Assembly (NCBI GenBank): GCA_014526335.1
Contig: JACTAT010000032.1
Span: 9,061,463 to 9,125,462 of the forward strand
DNA: 64,000 nt
DNA from: Chrysaora quinquecirrha
Taxonomy: Eukaryota > Cnidaria > Scyphozoa > Semaeostomeae > Pelagiidae
Direction of reading: 5' to 3'
The position numbers were made by a program, and so were the translations under genes. How positions within the stretch are numbered: the stretch's first letter is position 1; the number at the start of each line of letters is the position of its first letter. This document shows positions 1 to 14,426 of the stretch, piece after piece. A model generated the notes under the pieces. It had not been told where the DNA came from and searched no databases. It saw nothing but the letters and a program-made list of their open reading frames with translations.

Positions 1-3000
1 AAACCTTTTTCTTCAAAATAATAATATAACCTACCAAAACCCCTGAATAGCCTGTAGGGGTTAAATAGGGTGTTTTTCTATCAAATTAGATCCAATTTGG
101 GTGAAAAAATTTCCTCGAAAAATCACCAAAAGGCAAGTCTATAGCCTTACTAAATTGCCAAAAATCGGCCAAAAATAGGGTTTTGAAAACTGCATTTTTC
201 TTCAAAAATAATTAATATAACCTACCAAATACCCCTGAATAGCCTGTAGGGTTAAATAGGGTGTTTTTCTATCAAATTAGATCCCATTTGGGTGAAAAAT
301 TTCCTCGAAAAATCACCAAAAGGCAAGTCTATAGCCTTACTAAATTGCCAAAAATCGGCCAAAAATAGGGATTTTGAAAACTGCATTTTTCTTCAAAAAT
401 AATTAATATAACCTACCAAAAACCCCTGAATAGCCTGTAGGGGTTAAATAGGGTGTTTTTCTATCAAATTAGATCCCAATTTGGGTGAAAAAATTTCCTC
501 GAAAAATCACCAAAAGGCAAGTCTATAGCCTTACTAAATTGCCAAAATCGGCCAAAAACAGGGTTTTGAAAACTCATTTTTCTTCAAAAATAATAAATAT
601 AACCTACCAAAATACCCCTGAATAGCCTGTAGGGGTTAAATAGGGTGTTTTCTATCAAATTAGATCCAATTTGGGTGAAAAAATTTACCCTCGAAAAATC
701 ACCAAAAAGGCAAGTCTATAGCCTTACTAAATTGCCAAAAATCGGCCAAAACAGGGGTTTTGAAAACTCCATTTTTCTTCAAAATAATTAATATAACCTA
801 CCAAATACCCCCTGAATAGCCTCTAGGGGTTAAATAGGGTGTTTTCTATCAAATTAGATCCAATTTGGGTGAAAAAATTTCCTCGAAAAATCACCAAAAA
901 GGCAAGTCTATAGCCTTACTAAATTGCCAAAAATCGGCCAAAAACAGGGGTATTGAAAACTCCATTTTTTCTTCAAAAATAATTAATATAACTTACCAAA
1001 CACCCCCGTAATAGCCTGTAGGGGTTAAATAGGGTGTTTTTCTATCAAATTAGATCCAATTTGGGTGAAAAAATTTCCTCCAAAAATCACCAAAAAGGCA
1101 AGTCTACAGCCTTACTAGATTGCCAAAAATCAGCCAAAAATAGGGGTTTTGAAAAATGCATTTTTTCTTCAAAAATAATTAATATAGCCTACCAAAAACC
1201 CCCTGAATAGCCTGTAGGGGTTAAATAGGGTGTTTTTCTATCAAATTAGATCCCATTTGGGTGAAAATAATTTGCTCGAAAAATCACCAAAAAGGCAAGT
1301 CTATAGCCTTACTAAATTGCAAAAAATCGGCCAAAAATAGGGGTTTTGAAAACTCCATTTTTTCTTCAAAAATAATTAATATAACCTACAAAATACCCTC
1401 TAAATAGCCTCTAGGGGTAAATAGGGTGTTTCTATATCAAATTGGATCCAATTTGGGTGAAAAAAATTTCCTCGAAAAATCACCAAAAGGCAAGTCTATA
1501 GCCTTACTAAATTGCCAAAAATCGGCCAAAAACAGGGTTTTGAAAACTCCATTTTTCTTCAAAATAATAAATATAACCTACCAAATACCCCCTGAATAGC
1601 CTCTAGGGGTTAAATAGGGTGATTTCTATCAAATTCGATCCAATTTGGGTGAAAAAATTTCGTCGAAAAATCACCAAAAGGCAAGTCTATAGCCTTACTA
1701 AATTGCCAAAAATCGGCCAAAAACAGGGGTATTGAAAATTCCATTTTTCTTCAAAATAATAAATATAACCTACCAAATACCCCTGAATAGCCTCTAGGGG
1801 TTAAATAGCGGTGTATTTCTATCAAATTCGATCCAATTTGGGTGAAAAAATTTCGTCGAAAAATCACCAAAAGGCAAGTCTATAGCCTTACTAAATTGCC
1901 AAAATCGGCCAAAAACAGGGGTATTGAAAACTCCATTTTTCTTCAAAAATAATTAATATAACTTACCAAAACCCCTGTAATAGCCTGTAGGGGTTAAATA
2001 GGGTGTTTTTCTATCAAATTAGATCCAATTTGGGTGAAAAAATTTCCTCGAAAAATCACCAAAAAGGCAAGTCTATAGCCTTACTAAATTGCCAAAAATC
2101 GGCCAAAAATAGGGGTTTTGAAAACTCCATTTTTCTTCAAAAATAATTAATATAACCTACCAAAAAACCCCTGAATAGCCTCTAGGGGTTAAATAGGGTG
2201 TTTTTCTATCAAATTAGATCCAATTTGGGTGAAAAAATTTCTCGAAAAATCACCAAAAAGGCAAGTCTATAGCCTTACTAAATTGCCAAAAATCGGCCAA
2301 AAACAGGGGTTTTGAAAACTCCATTTTTTCTTCAAAAATAATTAATATAACCTACCAAATACCCCCTGAATAGCCTGTAGGGGTTAAATAGGGTGTTTTT
2401 CTATCAAATTAGATCCAATTTGGGTGAAAAAATTTCTCAAAAATCACCAAAAAGGCAAGTCTATAGCCTTACTAAATTGCCAAAAATCGGCCAAAAATAG
2501 GGGTTTTGAAAACTCCATTTTTCTTCAAAAATAATTAATATAACCTACCAAATACCCCCGAAATAGCCTCTAGGGGTTAAATAGGGTGTTTCTCTATCAA
2601 ATTAGATCCAATTTGGGTGAAAAAATTTCTCGAAAAATCACCAAAAAGGCAAGTCTATAGCCTTACTAAATTGCCAAAAATCGGCCAAAAACAGGGGTTT
2701 TGAAAACTCCATTTTTTTTTCAAAAATAATAAATATAACCTACCAAATACCCCCTGAATAGCCTGTAGGGGTTAAATAGGATGTTTTTTCTATCAAATTA
2801 GATCCAATTTAGGGTGAAAAAATTTCGTCGAAAAATCACCAAAAGACAAGTCTATAGCCTTACTAAATTGCCAAAAATCGGCCAAAAACAGGGTTTTGAA
2901 AACTCAATTTTTCTTCAAAATAATTAATATAACCTACCAAAATACCCCTGAATAGCCTGTAGGGGTTAAATAGGGTGTTTTTCTATCAAATTAGATCCCA

Positions 3001-6000
3001 TTTGGGTGAAAAAATTTCCTCGAAAAATCACCAAAAGGCAAGTCTATAGCCTTACTAAATTGCACAAAATCGGCCAAAAACAGGGTTTTGAAAACTCCAT
3101 TTTTCTTCAAAAATAATTAATATAACCTACCAAATACCCTCTGAATAGCCTCTAGGGGTTAAATAGGGTGTTTTCTATCAAATTGGATCCAATTTGGGTG
3201 AAAAAATTTCCTCGAAAAATCACCAAAAGGCAAGTCTATAGCCTTACTAAATTGCCAAAAATCGGCCAAAAACAGGGTTTTGAAAACTCCATTTTTCTTC
3301 AAAAATAATAAATATAACCTACCAAAACCCCTGAATAGCCTGTAGGGGTTAAATAGGGTGTTTTCTATCAAATTAGATCCCATTTGGGTGAAAAAAATTT
3401 CCTCAAAAAATCACCAAAAAGGCAAGCCTATAGCCTTACTAAATTGCCAAAAATCGGCCAAAAATTGTGGTTTTTAAAACTGCATTTTTTCTTCAAAAAT
3501 AATTAATATAACCTACCAAAAACCCCCTGAATAGCCTCTAGGGGTTAAATAGGGTGTTTTTCTATCAAATTAGATCCCATTTGGGTGAAAAAAATTTCCT
3601 CAAAAAATCACCAAAAAGGCAAGTCTATAGCCTTACTAAATTGCCAAAAATCGGCCAAAAACAGGGGTTTTGAAAACTCTATTTTTTCTTCAAAAATAAT
3701 TAATATAACTTACCAAATACCCCTGAATAGCCTGTAGGGGTTAAATAGGGTGTTTTTCTATCAAATTAGATCCATTTGGGTGAAAAAATTTCTCGAAAAA
3801 TCACCAAAAGGCAAGTCTATAGCCTTACTAAATTGCCAAAAATCGGCCAAAAACAGGGGTTTTGAAAACTCCATTTTTTCTTCAAAAATAATTAATATAA
3901 CTTACCAAATACCCCCGGAATAGCCTGTAGGAGTTAATAGGGTGTTTTTCTATCAAATTAGATCCAATTTAGGTGAAAAAAATTTTCTCGAAAAATCACC
4001 AAAAGGCAAGTCTATAGCCTTACTAAATTGCCAAAAATCGGTCTAAAGCATGGGTTTTCAAAACCCAATTATTTCATAAAAAATAATTAATATAACCTAC
4101 CAAATACCCCCTGAATAGCCTGTAGGGGTTAAATAGGGTGTTTTTCTATCAAATTAGATCCAATTTGGTTGAAAAAATTTCCTCGAAAAATGACCAAAAA
4201 GGCAAGTCTATAGCCTTACTAAATTGCCAAAAATCGGCCAAAAACAACGGTTTTGAAAACTCCATTTTTTCTTCAAAAATAATAAATATAACCTACCAAA
4301 TACCCCCTGAATAGCCTCTAGGGGTTAAATAGGGTGATTTCTATCAAATTCGATCCAATTTAGGTGAAAAAAATTTCGTCGAAAAATCACCAAAAAGGTA
4401 AGTCTATAGCCTTACTAAATTGCCAAAAATCGGCCAAAAACAGGGGTATTGAAAACTCCATTTTTTCTTCAAAAATAATTAATATAACTTACCAAATACC
4501 CCCGTAATAGCCTCTAGGGGTTAAATAGGGTGTTTTACTATCAAATTCGATCCAATTTGGGTGAAAAAAATTTCGTCCAAAATCACCAAAAAGGCAAGTC
4601 TAAAGCCTTACTAAATTGCCAAAAAGCGGCCAAAAACAGGGGTTTTGAAAACTCCATTTTTTCTTCAAAAATAATTAATATAACCTACCAAAAACCCCCT
4701 GAATAGCCTGTAGGGGTTAAATAGGGTGTTTTTCTATCAAATTAGATCCCATTTGGGTGAAAAAAAATTTCCTCAAAAAATCACCAAAAAGGCAAGTCTA
4801 TAGCCTTACTAAATTGCCAAAAATCGGCCAAAAACAGCGGTTTTGAAAACTCCATTTTTTCTTCAAAAATAATAAATATAACCTACCAAATACCCCCTGA
4901 ATAGCCTCTAGGGGTTAAATAGGGTGATTTCTATCAAATTCGATCCAATTTGGGTGAAAAAAATTTCGTCGAAAAATCACCAAAAAGGCAAGTCTATAGC
5001 CTTACTAAATTGCCAAAAATCGGCCAAAAACAGGGGTATTGAAAATTCCATTTTTTCTTCAAAAATAATTAATATAACTTACCAAATACCCCCGTAATAG
5101 CCTGTAGGGGTTAAATAGGGTGTTTTCCTATCAAATTAGATCCAATTTGGGTGAAAAAAATTTTCTCGAAAAATCACCAAAAAGGCAAGTCTATAGCCTT
5201 ACTAAATTGCAAAAACTCGGCCAAAAATAGGGGTTTTGAAAACTCCATTTTTTCTTCAAAAATAATTCATATAACCTACAAAATACCCTCTAAATAGCCT
5301 CTAGGGGTAAATAGGGTGTTTCTATATCAAATTGGATCCAATTTGGGTGAAAAAAATTTCCTCGAAAAATGACCAAAAAGGCAAGTCTATAGCCTTACTA
5401 AATTGCCAAAAATCGGCCAAAAACAGCGGTTTTGAAAACTCCATTTTTTCTTTAAAAATAATAAATATAACCTACCAAATACCCCCTGAATAGCCTCTAG
5501 GGGTTAAATAGGGTGATTTCTATCAAATTCGATCCAATTTAGGTGAAAAAAATTTCGTCGAAAAATCACCAAAAAGGCAAGTCTATAGCCTTACTAAATT
5601 GCCAAAAATCGGCCAAAAACAGGGGTATTGAAAACTCCATTTTTTCTTCAAAAATAATTAATATAACTACCAAATACCCCTGAATAGCCTGTAGGGGTTA
5701 AATAGGGTGTTTTCTATCAAATTAGATGCAATTTGGGTGAAAAAATTTTCTCGAAAAATCACCAAAAGGCAAGTCTATAGCCTTACTAAATTGCCAAAAT
5801 CGGCCAAAAACAGGGGTATTGAAAACTCCATTTTTTCTTCAAAAATAATTAATATAACTTACCAAATACCCCCGTAATAGCCTCTAGGGGTTAAATAGGG
5901 TGTTTTTCTATCAAATTCGATCCAATTTGAGTGAAAAAAATTTCGTCGAAAAATCACCAAAAAGGCAAGTCTATAGCCTTACTAAATTGCCAAAAATCGG

Positions 6001-6879
6001 CCAAAAACAGGGGTTTTGAAAACTCCATTTTTTCTTCAAAAATAATTAATATAACCTACCAAAAACCCCCTGAATAGCCTGTAGGGGTTAAATAGGGTGT
6101 TTTCTATCAAATTAGATCCCATTTGGGTGAAAAAAATTTCCTCAAAAAATCACCAAAAAGGCAAGTCTATAGCCTTACTAAATTGCCAAAATCGGCCAAA
6201 AACAGGGTTTTGAAAACTCTATTTTTTCTTTCAAAATAATTAATATAACTTACCAAATACCCCTGAATAGCCTGTAGGGGTTAAATAGGGTGTTTTTCTA
6301 TCAAATTAGATCCCATTTGGGTGAAAAAAATTTGCTCGAAAAATCACCAAAAAGGCAAGTCTATAGCCTTACTAAATTGCCAAAAATCGGCCAAAAACAG
6401 GGGTTTTGAAAACTCCATTTTTTCTTCAAAAATAATTAATATAACTTACCAAATACCCCCGGAATAGCCTGTAGGAGTTAATAGGGTGTTTTTCTATCAA
6501 ATTAGATCCAATTTGGGTGAAAAAAATTTTCTCGAAAAATCACCAAAAAGGAAAGTCTATAGCCTTACTAAATTGCCAAAAATCGGCCAAAAGCATGGGT
6601 TTTCAAAACCCAATTTTTTCATAAAAAATAATTAATATAACCTACCAAATACCCCCTGAATAGCCTGTAGGGGTTAAATAGGGTGTGTTTCTATCAAATT
6701 AGATCCAATTTGGTTGAAAAAAATTTCCTCGAAAAATCACCAAAAAGGCAAGTCTATAGCCTTACTAAATTGCCAAAAATCGGCCAAAAACAGGGGTTTT
6801 GAAAACTCCATTTTTTCTTCAAGAATAATAAATATAACCTACCAAATACCCCTGAATAGCCTGTGGGGTTAAATAGGGG

Positions 6880-9800
6880 TTTTTTTAAAAAAAAAAAAAA
6901 ATTTTTTTTTTAAAAATTTTTAAAAAAATTTCTAAAAAAACCCAAAACCCCCAAAAAAAAATTTTTTTTAAAACCCTTTTTTTTAAAAAATTAAAAAAAA
7001 ACCAAAATTTTAAAAATTTTGGGTTTTTTTTTTAAAAAAAAAAAACCAAAATTTAAAAACCTCAAAGGGGGGGAAAAAAAAAAATTTTTAAAAAATTTCC
7101 AAAAAAAAAAAAATTTTTAAAAACCCCCTTTTTTTAAAAAATTTTTTAAAAAAAAAAAACCCCCCCAATACCCTTAGGGGAAAAAGGGGTTTTTTTAAAA
7201 AATTTTTTAAAAATTTTTCCCCCAAAAAATCAAAAAAATTTAAAACCCAAAAAATTTTGAAAACCCCCTTTTTTTTAAAAAAATTTTTTTTAAAAATTTT
7301 TTAAAAAAATTGTTTTTTAAAAAAAATTTGGGTTTTAAAAAATTTCCCAAAATTTAAAAAAAATTTTGAAAAAAAAAAAAAAAAATTTTGAAAAAAAAAA
7401 AATTTTAAAAAACCCCTTTTTCCCCAAAAATTTTAAAAAAAAATTTTTTACCTTGGGAAATTTGGGTGTTTTTTTAAAAAAAAAGGGGAAAAATTTTCCC
7501 AAAATAAAAAAAAAAAAAATTTTAAAAATCCCTTTTTTTTTAAAAATTTTTTTAATTAAATTTTAAAAAAAATTTTTTCCAAAAAAATTTGGGTTTTAAA
7601 AATTTTGAAAAAAAAAAATTTTTAAAAATAAAAAAAAAAAAATTTTTGAAAACCCCAAAATTTTAAAAATTTTTTTTAAAAAAATTTTAAAAAAAAATTG
7701 TTTTTAAAAAAGGGGTTTTAAAAAAAAAAAAAAAATTTTTTAAAAAAAAAAATCCCTTTTTTTAAAAACCCCCTTTTAAAAAAATTTTTAAAAAAATTTA
7801 ATAAATTTAAAAAGGGGGGTTTTCCTTTTAAATTTTTTTAAAAAATTTTAAAAATTTAAAAAAAATTTCCAAAATTTAAAAAGGCCAAAAAAAACTTTTA
7901 AAAATCTTTTTTTTTAAAAAAATTTTCCAAAAAAAAAAAAAAAAGGGTTTTTTTTAAATTTTTTTAAAAAATTTGTCCAAAAAAAAAATTTTAAAAACCA
8001 AAAAAAATGGCCAAAAAAGGGGGCCCCCAAAATTTTTTAAAAAATTTTTTTTAAAAAAAAAAAAAAAAAAGGGTTTTTTTAAATTGGTTTTTTAAAAAAA
8101 TTTTTTTAAAAAAAAAAAGGGAAAACCCAAAATTTAAAAACCTTTAAAAAAAAAAAAAATTTTTAAAAAAAATTTTTTTAAAAAAAAAAAAAATTTTTTA
8201 AAATTTTTTTAAAAAGGGTTTTTTTAAAAAAATTTTGGGAAAAAAAAACCCAAAAAAAACCCAAATTTTTAAAAACCAAAAAAAAAATTTTTTTTTTTTA
8301 AAAAAAAAAAAAAAAGGGGAAAAGGGGGGTTTTAAAATTTTTCCAATTTTAAAAATTTGGGGAAAAAACCCCAAAAAAAAAAAAATTTCCAAAATTTAAA
8401 AAAAAAAAAATTTTTTTAAAAAAATTTTTTAAAAAAAAATTTTAAAAAACCCCCGGGGTTAAAGGGGGTTTTAAAAATTTTTTTTTTTAAAAAAAAAATT
8501 TGGGTAAAAAAAAAAAAAAAAGGCCCAAAACCAAAAACCCAAAAAGGGGAAAAATTTTTTTCCCCAAAATTTTTAAAAAAAAAAAAACCCCAAAAACCCT
8601 TTTTAGGGGTTTTTTTTTTTCCCAAATTTTAAAAATTTTTAAAAATTTCCCAAAAAACCCAAAAATTAAATTTTTTAAAAAAAAAAATTTTTTTTTCCCC
8701 AAAAAAAAAAAACAAAGGGGGAAAAAAATTTCCTTTTCCCAAAAAATTAAAAAAAAACCCCCCCAAAAAAATTTTTTTAAAAAATTTTTTTTTAAAAAAA
8801 GGGGGGGGGAAAAAAAAAAATTTAAAAAAAACCTTAAAAACCCAAAAAATTTCCTTAAAACCCAAAAAAAAAAAAAATTTTTTTTTTTTTTAAAAAAAAA
8901 AAACCCCAAACCTTTTTTTTTAAAAAAAGGGGAAAAAATTTTTAAAAAAAAAATTTTTTTTTTTTTAAAAAAAAAAAAATTTAAAAAAAAAAAAAATTTC
9001 CCCAAAAAAAAAAGGGGGTTTTAAAATTTTTTTAAAAAAAAAAAACCCCCCAAAAAAAAAGGGGGTTTTTTTTAAAAAAAAAAAAAATTTTTAAAAATTT
9101 TTAAAAAAATTAAATAAAAAAATTCCCCCCCAAAAGGGGTTTTTTTTTTTTAAAAAAATTTTTTAAAAAAAATTTCCCAAAAAAAAGGGGGGGTTTTTAA
9201 AATTAAAAAAAAAGGGGGGTTTTCCCAAAATTTTCCAAAAAAATTTTCCCTTACCAAATTAAAAACCCAAAAAAAACCCTTAATTTTTTAAAAAATTTTA
9301 AAAAAAAAATTTTTAAAAAAGGGGGTTAAAAATTTTTTTCCAAAATTCGGCCAAAAAGGGGAAAAAACCCCCAAAAAAAAAAAACCCCAAATAAAAAAAC
9401 CCCAAAAAAAGGGGAAATTTTTTTCCCAAAAATTTTAAAAAAATTTCCCCCTTAAAAAGGAAGGGTTTAAAAAATTTTTTTAAAAATTGGAAAAAGGGTT
9501 TAAAAATTTCCCTTTTTAAAAAAAAATTAAAAAAACCCCAAAAACCCAAAATTAAATTTTGTTTTTTTTTAAAAATTTTAAAAAATTTCCAAAAAACCCC
9601 AAAAAAAAAAGGGGGGGGTTTTTAAATCAAAAAAAATTTTTGAAAAAATTTTTTTAAAAAAAAAAAACCTAAAAACCCCCCCCGGGGGAAAAAAGGGGTT
9701 TTTTAAACCTTTTTTCCCAAAAAAATAAAACCCCAAAAACCCCAAAAAGGCCCCTTTTTTTTTTTCCAAAAAAAACCCAAGGGTTTAAAAAATTTTTTTT

Positions 9801-11090
9801 AAAAAAAAAAAATTTCCCCAAAATTTGAAAAATTTAAAAAAGGGTTTTTTTCCCAAATTTTTTAAAATTTTAAAAAAAAACCCCCAAAAAACCCGGGGGG
9901 GTTTTTTTAAAAATTTCCCTTTTTTTTAAAAATTTTCCAAAAAATTATAAAAAAATTCCCCAAAAACCCAAAAAATTTTGGGCCCTTTTTTTAAAAATTT
10001 TAAAAAAAACCCCCAAAAACCCAAAAGGGGGGGTTTTTTAAAACCCAAAAAAAAAAAAATTTTCCCAAAAAATTTAAAAATTAACCAAAAAAATTTCCCC
10101 GGGGTTTAAAAATTTTTTTTCAAAAAATTAAATTTAATTAAAAAAACCCCAAAAAAAAAAATTTTTTTTAAAAAAAAAAAAAAATTTTTAAAAATCCCCA
10201 AAAAAAAAATTTAAAATTCCAAAAACCCCAAAAAGGGGGGAAAATTTTTTTTAAAAAAAAAAAAAAAATTTTAAAATCCCAAAAAAAGGGGCCCTTTAAA
10301 ATTCCAAAAAAAAAATTTTAAAAAAAAAAAATTTAAAAACCCTAAAAAAAAAAAAGGGGGGGTTTTAAAAATTTTTTTTAAAAAAAATTTTAAAAAAAAC
10401 CCCGGAAAACCCAAAAGGGGAAATTTGGGTTTTTAAAAAAAAAAAAAAATTTTAAAAACCCAAAAAAAATTTTAAAAAAAAATTTAAAAAAGGGTTTTAA
10501 AATTTTTTTTTCAAAATTAATTTAAATTTTAAAAAAAAAAAATTTAAAAAAAATTTTTTTTAAATTAAAAAAAAAATTTTAAAATTTTTTAAAAAAAAAT
10601 TTTAAAAAAAATTTAAAAAAGGGGTTTTAAAAATTTTTTTCCAAAAATTTTTTAAAAAAATTTCCCCAAAATCCCAAAGGGTTTAAGGGTTTTTAAATTT
10701 AAAAAAAAAAAATTTTTAAAAAAAAAAAAATTTAAAAAAAATTCCCCCCAAAAGGGTTTTTTTTTTTTTAAAAAATTTTAAAAAAACCCCCAAAAACCGG
10801 GGTTAAATAGGGTTTTTTTAAAAAAAAAGGGGGGTTTTTTAAAAAATTTTAAAAAAAATTTAAAAAAAAACCCCCCAAAAGGGGTTTTTTTTTTTTAAAA
10901 AAAAATTTTTAAAAAAATTTCCCCAAAAACCCGGGGGTTTAAGGGTTTTTTAAAAAAAATCCCCTTTTTTTAAAAATTTTCCCAAAAGGAAAATTAAATA
11001 AAAAAATTCCCCCCCGGGGGAAATTGGGGTTTTTTTTTAAAAAAAATTTTAAAAAATTTCCCCAAAAACCCAAAAGGGGAAAATTTTTTT
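6880..11090. other. Corrupted consensus block within the satellite
   Basis: Between clean satellite monomers the sequence changes abruptly to alternating runs of A, T, C and G, nearly all two or more bases long. Faint satellite words survive, such as CCTTAGGGG near 7170, AATTCGGCCAAAAA near 9345 and GTTAAATAGGG near 10802. Clean monomers resume at about 11090 with TATCAAATTCGATCC. This looks like failed polishing or collapse over about 22 monomers, not a biological sequence class. Long open frames here are Lys/Phe/Asn-rich artefacts and were not called. Confidence 0.9.
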
Positions 11091-13699
11091 TATCAAATTC
11101 GATCCAATTTGGGTGAAAAAATTTCGTCGAAAAATCACCAAAAGGCAAGTCTATAGCCTTACTAAATTGCCAAAAATCGGCCAAAAACAGGGTATTGAAA
11201 ACTCCATTTTTCTTCAAAATAATTAATATAACTTACCAAACACCCCTGAATAGCCTGTAGGGGTTAAATAGGGTGTTTTTCTATCAAATTAGATCCAATT
11301 TGGGTGAAAAAATTTCCTCGAAAAATCACCAAAAGGCAAGTCTATAGCCTTACTAGATTGCCAAAAATCAGCCAAAAATAGGGGTTTTGAAAAATGCATT
11401 TTTCTTCAAAATAATTAATATAACCTACCAAAAACCCCTGAATAGCCTGTAGGGGTTAAATAGGGTGTTTTTCTATCAAATTAGATCCCATTTGGGTGAA
11501 AATAATTTGCTCGAAAAATCACCAAAAAGGCAAGTCTATAGCCTTACTAAATTGCAAAAATCGGCCAAAAATAGGGTTTTGAAAACTCCATTTTTCTTCA
11601 AAATAATTAATATAACCTACAAAATACCCTCTAAATAGCCTCTAGGGGTAAATAGGGTGTTTCTATATCAAATTGGATCCAATTTGGGTGAAAAAAATTT
11701 CCTCGAAAAATGACCAGAAAGGCAAGTCTATAGCCTTACTAAATTGCCAAAAATCGGCCAAAAACAGCGGTTTTGAAAACTCCATTTTTTCTTCAAAAAT
11801 AATAAATATAACCTACCAAATACCCCCTGAATAGCCTCTAGGGGTTAAATAGGGTGATTTCTATCAAATTCGATCCAATTTGGGTGAAAAAAATTTCGTC
11901 GAAAAATCACCAAAAAGGCAAGTCTATAGCCTTACTAAATTGCCAAAAATCGGCCAAAAACAGGGGTATTGAAAATTCCATTTTTTCTTCAAAAATAATT
12001 AATATAACTTACCAAATACCCCCGTAATAGCCTGTAGGGGTTAAATAGGGTGTTTTTCTATCAAATTAGATGCAATGTGGGTGAAAAAAATTTTCTCGAA
12101 AAATCACCAAAAAGGCAAGTCTATAGCCTTACTAAATTGCCAAAAATCGGCCAAAAACAGGGGTATTGAAAACTCCATTTTTTCTTCAAAAATAATTAAT
12201 ATAACTTACCAAATATCCCCGTAATAGCCTCTAGGGGTTAAATAGGGTGTTTTTCTATCAAATTCGATCCAATTTGGGTGAAAAAAATTTCGTCGAAAAA
12301 TCACCAAAAAGGCAAGTCTATAGCCTTACTAAATTGCCAAAAATCGGCCAAAAACAGGGGTTTTAAAAACTCCATTTTTTCTTCAAAAAAAATTAATATA
12401 AGCTACCAAAAACCCCCTGAATAGCCTGTAGGGGTTAAATAGGGTGTTTTTCTATCAAATTAGATCCAATTTGGGTGGAAAAAATACCCTCGAAAAATCA
12501 CCAAAAAGGCAAGTCTATAGCCTTACTAAATTGCCAAAAATCGGCCATAAATAGGGGTTTTGAAAACTACATTTTTTCTTCAAAAATAATAAATATAACC
12601 TACCAAATACCCCCTGAATAGCCTCTAGGGGTTAAATAGCGTGATTTCTATCAAATTCGATCCAATTTGGGTAAAAAAAATTTCGTCGAAAAATCACCAA
12701 AAAGGCAAGTCTATAGCCTTACTAAATTGCCAAAAATCGGCCAAAAACAGGGGTATTGAAAACTCCATTTTTTCTTCAAAAATAATTAATATAACTTACC
12801 AAACACCCCCGTAATAGCCTGTAGGGGTTAAATAGGGTGTTTTTCTATCAAATTAGATCCAATTTGGGTGAAAAAATTTCCTCCAAAAATCACCAAAAAG
12901 GCAAGTCTACAGCCTTACTAGATTGCCAAAAATCAGCCAAAAATAGGGGTTTTGAAAAATGCATTTTTTCTTCAAAAATATTTAATATAGCCTACCAAAA
13001 ACCCCCTGAATAGCCTGTAGGGGTTAAATAGGGTGTTTTTCTATCAAATTAGATCCCATTTGGGTGAAAATAATTTGCTCGAAAAATCACCAAAAAGGCA
13101 AGTCTATAGCCTTTCTAAATTGCCAAAAATCGGCCAAAAACAGGAGTTTTGAAAACTCAATTTTTTCTTCAAAAATAATAGATATAACCTACCAAATACC
13201 CCCTGAATAGCCTGTAGGGGTTAAATAGGGTGTTTTTCTATCAAATTAGATCCCATTTGGGTGAAAAAAATTTTCTCAAAAAATCACCAAAAAGGCAAGT
13301 CTATAGCCTTACTAAATTGCAAAAAATCGGCCAAAAATAGGGGTTTTGAAAACTCCATTTTTTCTTCAAAAATAATTAATATAACCTACCAAAAACCCCC
13401 TGAATAGCCTGTAGGGGTTAAATAGGGTGTTTTTCTATCAAATTAGATCCCATTTGGGTGAAAAAAAATTTCCTCAAAAAATCACCAAAAAGGCAAGCCT
13501 ATAGCCTTACTAAATTGCCAAAAATCGGCCAAAAATTGTGGTTTTTAAAACTGCATTTTTTCTTCAAAAATAATTAATATAGCCTACCAAAAACCCCCTG
13601 AATAGCCTGTAGGGGTTAAATAGGGTGTTTTTCTATTAAATTAGATCCCATTTGGGTGAAAATAATTTGCTCGAAAAATCACCAAAAAGGCAAGTCTAT

Positions 13700-14426
13700 G
13701 GGACCATATACACTAGCACTTGATTTTTCTTAAAACAGTAGGAAACATTCCAGCAAATGTTAAATTCTTCAGTTTCCTTCTTACTTTTTTGCTGTAACAC
13801 CTGTCCATCACTTTAATCCATGATGACAGATCTGTTTATTTGTGTTGATGCGATTTTCTCTTATAAAAACTCCGAAAAGTCATCATAGTATTTTTGTTCA
13901 GTGCTCAGTGCTACCAATACTCAGGATAAAGATGTTTGCTTGTGTTTAGATCGGCACACTGATATGCATTTTGAGAAAATTGACTTGCCCCTTGCCCTAA
14001 CTGTGAATTTCGTAAATCCATAAACGCATAAGCAAAAGCTATCATTCTATGTATGTAACGTACGTTGTCGATTTTGTTCTAATAAAAAAAGCACAGATTA
14101 ATAAAAACACTAAAAATTCTTTGTCAGACATTTCGCTTTTTGTTCAATTGATACACATACAGCAATGAACGAGTGAACGATGGAAAAAATCAGAACTTAT
14201 AAGAACGATCAGACACACATGAGGACAGTGTTAATCCGCGCTGACAGAAATAAGAAAATAAGGGATGCTCTCGAGCATCCCTAACTTAATTGGTCGGCCC
14301 TTTGATCCCTACTTGTGAAAAAGTTGAGGAAAATTTCCTAAAATCGACCATGTACACTGCGCATCAAGGTGCTAATTGGCATAATCTGTAGAAGAATGTA
14401 AGAAAGTTGCCAGTGTATATGGTCCC
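13700..14426. mobile_element. 727-bp non-autonomous TIR DNA transposon inside the satellite
   Basis: A unique segment interrupts a monomer. Its left end reads GGGACCATATACACTAGCA and its right end is the reverse complement of GGGACCATATACACTGGCA, giving 19-bp terminal inverted repeats with one mismatch. The monomer word GTCTATAGCC is split so that TAT lies on both sides (13697-13699 and 14427-14429), which fits a 3-bp target duplication. Inside, AGGGATGCTC and its reverse complement at 14261-14282 form a hairpin with a 2-base loop. No transposase frame is present, so it is a MITE-like passenger. The superfamily is not identifiable from sequence alone. Confidence 0.88.

Noticed and set aside
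3159..3383. Open frames inside satellite monomers (also near 10939, 20602 and 25720)
   Set aside because: They read the same monomer words (such as DLPFGDFS) in one frame and are interrupted in neighbouring monomers; they are by-products of the repeat.
7366..9769. Several open frames of 60-174 codons on both strands rich in Lys, Phe, Asn and Pro
   Set aside because: They lie wholly in the corrupted homopolymer block; opposite-strand frames mirror each other and have no domain content.
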